DNA of 46,185 nucleotides, from positions 1 through 46,185 of the forward strand of contig CANREY010000007.1 in assembly GCA_947629755.1 (NCBI GenBank). Direction: 5' to 3'. Below, piece after piece: positions 24,574 through 31,575 of the stretch (the first letter of the stretch is position 1; the number at the start of each line of letters is the position of its first letter). The notes beneath the pieces were generated by a model. The model was given only the letters and a program-made list of their open reading frames with translations. It was not told the DNA's origin and ran no database searches. Source of the DNA: an uncultured Oscillospiraceae bacterium. GTDB lineage: Bacteria; Bacillota; Clostridia; Oscillospirales; Oscillospiraceae. The position numbers were made by a program, and so were the translations under genes.

Positions 24574-26016
24574 GTGGCAGCTTTCGCCTCAAAAAAGGAC
24601 GAGGCCTTCAGGCAGTACGCCCTGACGGCCTCGCCCATGAAACTTCTGCTCACCATATGCACACCGCTGGCGCTCTATCAGTCTCTCCAGTCGGTATTCA
24701 AGATAATCGACTCCCTGATGGCCTCCCACATAAGCTCCAACGCCGCCTCGGCCATCTCCGCCATAGCCCAGATAACGGCGATGATCTCCGCCATCGGCAC
24801 GGGACTTGCCTCAGGGGGCAGTATAAAGATCTCCGAGGCCTACGGCAAGGGCGACTATGAGATGGTCCGCCGCCGCGTGGCCACCATCTACACCGTGTCC
24901 GTCATAGCCAGCGCCGCCGTGGCGCTTATTCTGGTGCCCTTCGCCGAGCAGTTCCTGCGGCTTTTGCGCACGCCGGAGGAGCTTATAGTCGAGGGCGCGG
25001 GCTACTTCCGGGTGGAGATAATAAGCCTCGTCGTGAGCTTCCTCGGCAACGTGTACATAGCCATCGAGAAAAGCCGCGGCCACACAAAGCGCATAATGTT
25101 CCTCAATTTCGCGGTCATAGCCCTGAAGCTTGCCCTCTCGGCCTACTTCGTCTACGTCCTTGAGGCCGACTCGGTCATGATAGCCGTGGCGACGCTCATA
25201 TCCCAGTCCGCCGTCATACTCTTCGCCGCGGTCACCATGCCCGGCGACGAGGGGGCCTTCCGGTTCTCCGTCAGGAGCGTTTCCTTTAAAAAGAAGGTCA
25301 TACTCCCGGTGCTGGACGTGTCCTACCCCCTTGCGGCGGAGAAGGTCTTCTTCAACTACGGCAAGGTGCAGGTCAACGCCATGTCCGGCGTCTACGGCGG
25401 ACACACCGTGGGGGCCTTAGGCATCTCCAACAACATCGGCGGCCTCACCACCTCCGCCCAGAACGGCATATCCGACGGGGCCACCGCACTCATAAGCCAG
25501 AACAGGGGAGCGGGCAAGTACTCCCGGACCGTGAGGCTTTTCTACTGCCTTCTTTTGGTGAACGTCATCATCGGCACTGTGGGCCTTGGGATAATCTGGC
25601 TCATACTCCCGTGGATGGCCAACATCTTCGCAAGCTCCCGTGACACCTTCGACACCGAATTTCGCGACATGATAATCGCCATACACCGCTACGAGATGCT
25701 GGGCTACATCGCTCTCGGCCTCAACTCCGCCGCAAACTCCCTCTTGTTGGGCTACGGCCACACGAAGATAGCCTTCATAATAAACGTGGTCCGTGTGTTC
25801 GTCTACCGCATACCCATTTTGTGGTTCCTCCAGCACTTCACGGACATGAAATACGAGGCCGTGGGCGTCACCATGTTCGCCTCCAACCTCCTAATCGGCA
25901 TCACCAGCATCGTCATCGTCATTCCTATATTGAGGAAGATACGCAAGCTCCCCGACGAGCCCGACCCGGCGCCGGAGACGGCCGCGGAGACCTCCGACGG
26001 GGGAGAGACAGCCTGA
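24574..26016 (+). CDS. MATE-family transporter
   Basis: This is a 480-residue polytopic protein of the multi-antimicrobial extrusion family with about 12 membrane helices. MATE features are SAIAQITAMISAIGTGLASGGSIKIS in the first half and GALGISNNIGGLTTSAQNGISDGATALISQNRGAG in the second. The GTG at 24574 follows GGAAGGG by about 9 bases. It sits in the uronate operon between uxaA and eda. It may export toxic sugar-acid intermediates, act as the uptake route by reversal, or be a bystander; no substrate can be read from the sequence. It uses many Ile-ATA codons, unlike the following genes. Confidence 0.88.
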   Translation: MAAFASKKDEAFRQYALTASPMKLLLTICTPLALYQSLQSVFKIIDSLMASHISSNAASAISAIAQITAMISAIGTGLASGGSIKISEAYGKGDYEMVRRRVATIYTVSVIASAAVALILVPFAEQFLRLLRTPEELIVEGAGYFRVEIISLVVSFLGNVYIAIEKSRGHTKRIMFLNFAVIALKLALSAYFVYVLEADSVMIAVATLISQSAVILFAAVTMPGDEGAFRFSVRSVSFKKKVILPVLDVSYPLAAEKVFFNYGKVQVNAMSGVYGGHTVGALGISNNIGGLTTSAQNGISDGATALISQNRGAGKYSRTVRLFYCLLLVNVIIGTVGLGIIWLILPWMANIFASSRDTFDTEFRDMIIAIHRYEMLGYIALGLNSAANSLLLGYGHTKIAFIINVVRVFVYRIPILWFLQHFTDMKYEAVGVTMFASNLLIGITSIVIVIPILRKIRKLPDEPDPAPETAAETSDGGETA

Positions 26017-26064
26017 AAAAGCTTTCCTTATCCGATGCTTTTAGCTTTTTTGACGGAAAATCCA

Positions 26065-26092
26065 TTGACTTATGGGACAAACATTATATAAT
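26065..26092 (+). promoter_or_regulatory. Internal promoter before eda
   Basis: TTGACT (26065-26070), 16-bp spacer, TATAAT (26087-26092), with an ~80-nt leader before the ATG at 26175. A weak AAAAAGCT/AGCTTTTT hairpin at 26016-26050 just upstream may partly terminate the uxaB-uxaA-MATE transcript. Confidence 0.6.
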
Positions 26093-26174
26093 ATTGATAT
26101 GGTAATTTTGCCTTATGGGGGAAGCACGCCCCAAAGGGCACAAACAAGTACATAAAATCAGGAGGGATACAACC

Positions 26175-27137
26175 ATGAATGAGATTTTGAAGACCATTTC
26201 CAACATCGGCATCGTCCCCGTCGTCGCTATCAACGACGCCAAGAAGGCCGTGCCCCTTGCAAAGGCCCTTGTGGCCGGCGGCCTTCCCACCGCCGAGGTG
26301 ACCTTCCGCACCGCCGCCGCCGAGGACGCCATGCGGGCCATCACCGCCGAGGTCCCTGAGATGCTGGTGGGAGCCGGCACCGTCCTGACCCCGGAGCAGC
26401 TCGACCGGGCACTGGACGCGGGCTCGAAGTTCATCGTCAGCCCCGGCTTCAACCCGGAAATGGTAAAATACGGCCTCTCCAAGGGCGCTCTCATGCTCCC
26501 CGGCACCGCCACCGGCGGCGAGATGGAGCAGGCCATGGCCCTTGGGCTTGACGTGGTGAAGTTCTTCCCCGCCGAGCAGAACGGCGGCATCGCCAAGATC
26601 AAGGCCCTCGCCGGACCCTACAAGAAGCTCAAGTGGATGCCCACCGGCGGCGTGACCACAAAGAACCTGATGGACTATCTCTCCTTTGACCAGATCGTGG
26701 CCTGCGGCGGCACCTGGATGGTAAAGCCGGAGCTCATCGACGGCGAGAGGTGGGACGAGATCACCGCCATCTGCAAGGACGCGGTCAAGACCATGCTGGG
26801 CCTTCAGCTCATGCACGTGGGCATAAACTGCGCCGACCCCGACGAGGCCGCCAGCGTGGCCAAGTCCTTCGAGGCCCTCTTTGGCTTCGCCTACAAGGCC
26901 GGCAACAGCTCCGACTTTGCCGGTACCGTCGTTGAGTGCATGAAGAAGCCCGGCCGCGGCACTCACGGTCACATCGCCATCGGCGCCAACAGCGTGGACC
27001 GCGCCATGTACCATCTGGGCCGTCAGGGCGTGGTGTTCGACGAGAGCTCCATCTCCTACAATGACAAGGGGCAGGCCAAGAACGTCTACCTCCAGGGCGA
27101 GATCGGCGGCTTCGCCGTCCATGTCATGAAAAAATAA
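26175..27137 (+). CDS. eda: KDPG aldolase with C-terminal VOC-like domain
   Basis: It cleaves 2-keto-3-deoxy-6-phosphogluconate to pyruvate and glyceraldehyde-3-phosphate. Residues 1-210 are a class I KDPG/KHG aldolase with AEVTFRT, LVGAGTVLT, the Schiff-base lysine K129 in DVVKFFPAEQNGG and MPTGGVTTKN. Residues ~211-320 add a domain resembling glyoxalase/VOC folds (HVGINCADPDEAASVAKSF, GRGTHGHIAIGANSVDRA, GEIGGFAVHVM). Bacterial Eda is normally ~210 residues. ATG 26175 follows AGGAGGGATACAACC; an in-frame ATG at 26115 lacks such a site. Isoleucine codons are nearly all ATC, suggesting high expression. Confidence 0.92.
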   Translation: MNEILKTISNIGIVPVVAINDAKKAVPLAKALVAGGLPTAEVTFRTAAAEDAMRAITAEVPEMLVGAGTVLTPEQLDRALDAGSKFIVSPGFNPEMVKYGLSKGALMLPGTATGGEMEQAMALGLDVVKFFPAEQNGGIAKIKALAGPYKKLKWMPTGGVTTKNLMDYLSFDQIVACGGTWMVKPELIDGERWDEITAICKDAVKTMLGLQLMHVGINCADPDEAASVAKSFEALFGFAYKAGNSSDFAGTVVECMKKPGRGTHGHIAIGANSVDRAMYHLGRQGVVFDESSISYNDKGQAKNVYLQGEIGGFAVHVMKK

Positions 27138-27196
27138 AAGCCCGGCGGCAAGCCCGGACGCTTTAACAAAAACTATTTGAAAAGGAGATAATTCCC

Positions 27197-28222
27197 ATGA
27201 AAGTCGTAACCTTCGGCGAGCTTATGATTCGCCTCCAGCCCTACAACTATGAGCGCTTCGTTCAGGCCGACCACCTGGAGTTCACCTTCGGCGGCGGCGA
27301 GGCCAACGTGGCCGTGTCCCTCGCCAACTACGGCGCGGACGCCGTCTTTGTCACCAAGCTCCCCGCCCACGCCATCGGCCAGGCGGCTGTGAACAGCCTC
27401 CGCCGTTACGGCGTTGACACCAGCAAGATCGTCCGCGGCGGCGACCGTGTGGGCATCTACTTCAACGAGAAGGGCGCCTCCCAGCGTCCCAGCGTGTGCA
27501 TCTATGACCGCGCCCACTCCGCCATCCAGGAGTCCGACCCCAGCGAGTTCAACTGGGACGAGATCTTTGAGGGCGCCGACTGGTTCCACTTCACCGGCAT
27601 CACCCCGGCCCTTGGCCCCAACATGGTCACCGCCTGCCTTGAGGCCTGCAAGGTCGCCCATGAGCACGGCGTGAAGATCTCCTGCGATCTTAACTACCGC
27701 GGCAAGCTGTGGACCCGCGATCAGGCCCGCGCCGCCATGACCGAGCTTTGCAAGTACGTGGACGTGTGCATCTCCAACGAGGAGGACGCCAAGGACGTGT
27801 TCGGCATCGAGGCCGAGGCCACCGACATCACCGCCGGCACCCTGAACAAAGAGGGCTACAAGTCCGTGGCCCGCCAGCTGGCGGACAGGTTCGGCTTTGA
27901 GAAGGTGGCCATCACCCTGCGCGAGTCCAAGTCCGCCTTCGACAACGACTGGAGCGCCATGCTCTACGACGTGAAGGCCGACGAGTACTGCTTCTCCAAG
28001 CTCTATCACCTGCACATCATCGACCGCATCGGCGGCGGCGACAGCTTCGGCGGCGGGCTCATCTACGCCCTCCTCACCGGCCACAACACCCAGAGCGCCG
28101 TGGAGTTTGCCGTTGCGGCCTCCGCTCTCAAGCACTCCATCGAGGGCGACTACAACTTCGCCACCGTCCCCGAGGTGGAGAAGTTAGCCGGCGGCGACGC
28201 CTCCGGACGCGTCCAGAGATAA
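27197..28222 (+). CDS. kdgK: 2-keto-3-deoxygluconate kinase (PfkB family)
   Basis: It phosphorylates KDG to KDPG for Eda. The 341 residues belong to the PfkB/ribokinase family: FGELMIRLQP at the start, FTFGGGEANVAVSLANYGADA (N-terminal PfkB signature) and DRIGGGDSFGGGLIYALL with the catalytic aspartate in GGGD. The exact substrate is inferred from the neighbours. The ribosome site AAAAGGAG lies 9 bases upstream. It lies between eda and a second PfkB kinase and is rich in optimal ATC, CTC and AAC codons. Confidence 0.88.
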   Translation: MKVVTFGELMIRLQPYNYERFVQADHLEFTFGGGEANVAVSLANYGADAVFVTKLPAHAIGQAAVNSLRRYGVDTSKIVRGGDRVGIYFNEKGASQRPSVCIYDRAHSAIQESDPSEFNWDEIFEGADWFHFTGITPALGPNMVTACLEACKVAHEHGVKISCDLNYRGKLWTRDQARAAMTELCKYVDVCISNEEDAKDVFGIEAEATDITAGTLNKEGYKSVARQLADRFGFEKVAITLRESKSAFDNDWSAMLYDVKADEYCFSKLYHLHIIDRIGGGDSFGGGLIYALLTGHNTQSAVEFAVAASALKHSIEGDYNFATVPEVEKLAGGDASGRVQR

Positions 28223-28238
28223 CATCCAAGGAGGAAAT

Positions 28239-29327
28239 ATGGAGCACTCAAATCCCCTTACGAAGGGCAACAAGGGCGGACAGAAGTTCATAACCTTTGG
28301 CGAGATAATGCTCCGCCTTACCCCTCCGAATTACGAAAAGATAAGGGCCGCCAACAACTTTGAGGCAAGCTACGGCGGAAGCGAGGCGAATATCGCCTTG
28401 GCCCTTGCAAATCTTGGCATCGACAGCACATTCTTCTCCGTAGTGCCAAATAACTCTCTGGGCAAGAGCGCCGTCAGAATGCTGCGGTCCAACGACGTCC
28501 ACTGCACCCCGGTGATACTCTCCTCGCCTGAGGAGACGCCCACCCACCGTCTGGGGACCTACTATCTGGAGACCGGCTACGGCATACGCCCCAGCAAGGT
28601 CACCTACGACAGGAAGCACTCCGCCATCTCGGAGTACGATTTCAGTAAGGTGGACGTAAACTACCTGCTGGACGGCTTCGACTGGCTCCACCTGTCGGGC
28701 ATCACCCCGGCACTGAGCCGGTCCTGCGGGGACTTCATCTTGAAGCTCATGGAGACCGCCAAGGAGAAGGGCATGACCGTGTCCTTCGACGGCAATTTCC
28801 GCTCGCTTCTGTGGTCATGGGAGGAGGCCCGCGACTACTGCACAAAGTGCCTTCCATACGTGGACGTGCTCTTTGGCGTGGAGCCCTACCACCTCTACAA
28901 GGACCCCGCTGACCCCTCGAAGGGCGACGTGAAGGACGGCAAGTCCCGCCAGCCCAGCTGGGAGGAGCAGGACGAGATAAATCAGGCCTTCGTGGAGGCG
29001 TACCCCAACATAAGGTGCATCGCCCGCCACGTCCGCTACGCCCACTCCGGCTCCGAGAACAGCCTGATGGCCTACATGTGGTATCAGGGACACACCTTTG
29101 AAAGTAAGCTCTTTACCTTCAATATCCTTGACCGTGTGGGCGGCGGCGACGCCTTTGCCAGCGGCCTCATCTACGCCATGATGAACAACTACAAGCCCAT
29201 GGATATGATCAACTTCGCCGTGGCCAGCTCCGTTATCAAGCACACCATCCACGGCGACGGCAACATCACCGACGATGTGGAGTCCATCCGCAACCTGATG
29301 AACATGAACTACGACATCAAACGATAA
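28239..29327 (+). CDS. Second PfkB-family sugar kinase
   Basis: This 362-residue paralogue of the preceding kinase has FGEIMLRLTP, YGGSEANIALALANLGI and the DRVGGGDAFASGLIYAM active-site signature. It differs by an N-terminal extension (MEHSNPLTKGNKGGQ) and a ~30-residue charged insertion (KDPADPSKGDVKDGKSR...) near residue 220. It is likely a KDG kinase isoenzyme or a kinase for another keto-sugar acid; the sequence alone does not say. AAGGAGG lies 5 bases before the ATG, 16 bp after kdgK. It uses Ile-ATA more freely than kdgK, so it is probably not a recent duplicate. Confidence 0.82.
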   Translation: MEHSNPLTKGNKGGQKFITFGEIMLRLTPPNYEKIRAANNFEASYGGSEANIALALANLGIDSTFFSVVPNNSLGKSAVRMLRSNDVHCTPVILSSPEETPTHRLGTYYLETGYGIRPSKVTYDRKHSAISEYDFSKVDVNYLLDGFDWLHLSGITPALSRSCGDFILKLMETAKEKGMTVSFDGNFRSLLWSWEEARDYCTKCLPYVDVLFGVEPYHLYKDPADPSKGDVKDGKSRQPSWEEQDEINQAFVEAYPNIRCIARHVRYAHSGSENSLMAYMWYQGHTFESKLFTFNILDRVGGGDAFASGLIYAMMNNYKPMDMINFAVASSVIKHTIHGDGNITDDVESIRNLMNMNYDIKR

Positions 29328-29328
29328 C

Positions 29329-29365
29329 TGTCGGCAAAAGGCCGCCTTGCGGCCTTTTGCCGACA
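29329..29365 (+). other. 17-bp perfect intergenic hairpin between the second kinase and uxaC
   Basis: TGTCGGCAAAAGGCCGC (29329-29345) and GCGGCCTTTTGCCGACA (29349-29365) pair perfectly with a CTT loop, starting right after the kinase stop codon. There is no T-run after it. It may stabilise the upstream mRNA 3' end or set uxaC apart. Confidence 0.65.
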
Positions 29366-29387
29366 ATAATGAATGGAGTTGATTCTT

Positions 29388-30821
29388 ATGAAAGCATTTA
29401 TGGATAAGGATTTCCTTCTGGAGACGGAGACCGCGAAGCACCTCTTCCACGACTACGCGGAGCATATGCCCCTGGTGGATTACCACTGCCATATCTCCCC
29501 CAGGGAGATCTATGAGAACCGCCGCTTCAACGACATCGTTGAGGTGTGGCTGGGCGGCGAGAATCCCGACGGCACCTACTTCGGCGACCACTACAAGTGG
29601 CGCGTCATGCGCTCCAACGGCGTGTCCGAGGAGTACATCACCGGCCACAAGCCCGGCTACGAGCGGTTTTTGAAGTTCGTGGAGAGCCTGGAGATGGCCA
29701 TCGGCAACCCCATGTACCACTGGTGCAATTTGGAGCTGCGGCAGTTCTTCGGCTACGATAAGCCCCTGACCGTGGAGAACGCCCGCGAGTGCTGGGATTT
29801 CGTCAACGACAAGCTTCAGAACGACCCGTCCCTCACCGTCCGCGGCATCATCGAGAAGGCCAACGTGGCCTTCATCGGCACCACCGACGACCCCATCGAC
29901 AGCCTGGAGTGGCATGAGAAGATCGCCGCCGACCCCACCATCAAGGTGAAGGTGGCCCCCTCCTACCGCCCCGACAAGGCCATCAACATCAACAAGCCCG
30001 GCTTTGCCGAGTATATCGGCAAGCTGGCCAAGAGCGTGGGCAAGGAATCCCTGGACACCGTGGAGGACGTCTGCGCCGCCCTCACCGAGAGGCTGGAGTT
30101 CTTCGCCAAGCTCGGCTGCCGCGCCAGCGACCACGGCCTTGACTACATCCCCTACCGTCCCGCCTGCCCCAAGTGCGTCAACGAGATCTATAAGAAGGTC
30201 ATGGCCGGGGAGGAGATCACGGTGGAGGAGGCCGAGAAGTACCAGACCGCCATCCTCATGCACTTAGGCAAGGAGTATCACCGCCTTGGTATCGCCATGC
30301 AGCTCCACTACAGCTGCAAGCGCAACGCCAACACCAGGCTCTATAAGAAGCTGGGCCCGGACACCGGCGTGGACATGATCGCCCAGAACACCTGCGGCGG
30401 CGCCATCGCCGACCTGCTGGCGGCGCTTGACGAGACGAACGAGTGCCCCAAGACCATCCTCTACAGCCTGAATCCCGCCGACAACGAGCAGATCGGCACC
30501 ATCCTGGGCTGCTTCCAGTCCGACGAGGTCCCCGGCAAGATCCAGCACGGCTCCGCCTGGTGGTTCAACGACACCAAGTCCGGCATGGAGGACCAGATGC
30601 GCTCCCTGGCAAACCTCGGCCTCCTGGGCAACTTCGTCGGTATGCTCACCGACTCCAGGAGCTTCTTAAGCTACGCCCGCCACGACTACTTCCGCCGCAT
30701 CTTCTGCAACCTCATCGGCAACTGGGTCGAAAACGGCGAGTACCCCAACATCGACTCCTCCCTCAAAAAGATCGTCGAAGGCGTCTGCTACAAAAACGCC
30801 GAGAGATATTTCAATATCTAA
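29388..30821 (+). CDS. uxaC: Glucuronate isomerase (uronate isomerase)
   Basis: It isomerises D-glucuronate to fructuronate and D-galacturonate to tagaturonate, the entry step of the pathway. The 477 residues are an amidohydrolase-fold UxaC: MKAFMDKDFLLETETAK, the metal-binding DYHCHISP, NVAFIGTTDDPIDSL, GLDYIPYRPACP, MQLHYSCKRNANTR and the C-terminal LTDSRSFLSYARHDYFRR. The ATG at 29388 is preferred because GGAG (29375-29378) lies 9 bases upstream; the ATG at 29373 overlaps that site. It is the last gene of the module, closed by a strong terminator. Confidence 0.95.
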   Translation: MKAFMDKDFLLETETAKHLFHDYAEHMPLVDYHCHISPREIYENRRFNDIVEVWLGGENPDGTYFGDHYKWRVMRSNGVSEEYITGHKPGYERFLKFVESLEMAIGNPMYHWCNLELRQFFGYDKPLTVENARECWDFVNDKLQNDPSLTVRGIIEKANVAFIGTTDDPIDSLEWHEKIAADPTIKVKVAPSYRPDKAININKPGFAEYIGKLAKSVGKESLDTVEDVCAALTERLEFFAKLGCRASDHGLDYIPYRPACPKCVNEIYKKVMAGEEITVEEAEKYQTAILMHLGKEYHRLGIAMQLHYSCKRNANTRLYKKLGPDTGVDMIAQNTCGGAIADLLAALDETNECPKTILYSLNPADNEQIGTILGCFQSDEVPGKIQHGSAWWFNDTKSGMEDQMRSLANLGLLGNFVGMLTDSRSFLSYARHDYFRRIFCNLIGNWVENGEYPNIDSSLKKIVEGVCYKNAERYFNI

Positions 30822-30836
30822 AAGACTACTCCAACC

Positions 30837-30867
30837 AAAAGGAGGCGCCCCGCGCCTCCTTTTTTTA
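30837..30867 (+). terminator. Intrinsic terminator of the uronate operon
   Basis: GGAGGCGC (30841-30848) and GCGCCTCC (30852-30859) with a CCC loop, followed by eight T. Confidence 0.9.
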
Positions 30868-31122
30868 TCCCTACACGCCCCGCCCGTGCCTCTTGCCCCT
30901 CCCTTGGGAGGGGGTAGGGTGTGGGGTGTTCCCCCATTTCAAAAAATTTCCGGGGCGACCTGCGCGTCGCGAAAATTACCTCTTGTTTTGCGGAGTGTGC
31001 CGCCTACGGCGGCGCGCGAAGCAAAACGGCAGAAAAATACCGCAAATAGGCCCGCAGGCCTTTTTGCGGTATTTTTCGCACGCACCCCCATCTCGAAAAA
31101 GGCAAAGCCTTTTTCGAGATAG
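30868..31122. other. Non-coding stretch with stacked hairpins at the host/element junction side
   Basis: It starts with a fragment of the CCCTCCC/GGGAGGG repeat family. Then come a GCCGCC-TAC-GGCGGC hairpin, a long hairpin AAAAATACCGCAAA (31033-31046)/TTTGCGGTATTTTT (31063-31076), and ATCTCGAAAAAGGC (31090-31103)/GCCTTTTTCGAGAT (31107-31120). The last begins 3 bp after the SpoVT-like stop. The pair at 31033-31120 is a good candidate for the original spoVT terminator region. Confidence 0.6.
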
Positions 31123-31575
31123 TCAGTTTTCCATCTGCTTTCCCAGAAACGACGCCACGGTCTGGGCCAGCTTGTATTCCACCTCGCCCACCGTTCCGTC
31201 GCCCTCGGTGAAAAAGAGCACACAGCCCATGACATCGCCCTCGGACAGTATGGGGGCGGCCACGGTGACGGTGTACTTGTCCGCCCCGTCGGCGGGGTTC
31301 ACCGCCCTGTCGGAGCTTGACCGGTGGTAGACCTGTCGGCCCTCCATAATGGCCTCCAGCTCCTGGCTCACCTGACGCCCGGTGAGCTCCCGCTTTTGTA
31401 TGCCGCACACAGCTATGACGCTGTCCCTGTCGGTGATGGCGGCGGGGAGGTTTGTGGTCTTGCTGAGCGTCTCGCACATCTGCCCCGCGAAATCGCTGAG
31501 CTCCCCCATGGGTGAGTACTTTTTGAAAATGACCTCGCCGTCCTTCTCCGTATAAATCTCCAGCGGGTCGCCGCC
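31123..31575 (-). pseudogene. spoVT: 3' part of spoVT, separated from its start by the element
   Basis: About 149 codons align without gaps of note to B. subtilis SpoVT from Gly31 (GDPLEI) to its C-terminus, as I recall that 178-residue sequence. The first ~30 codons of the AbrB DNA-binding domain are absent from this side. SpoVT is a forespore regulator under sigma-G. The missing 5' end is predicted at the far end of the element, beyond 46,185, so excision would restore the gene. Confidence 0.75.

Noticed and set aside
26070-27122. 350-codon minus-strand frame opposite eda
   Set aside because: Low-complexity Gly/Ala/Val/His composition and no ribosome site; a shadow of eda. The same holds for the long minus frames opposite kdgK (27173-28135), the second kinase and uxaC.
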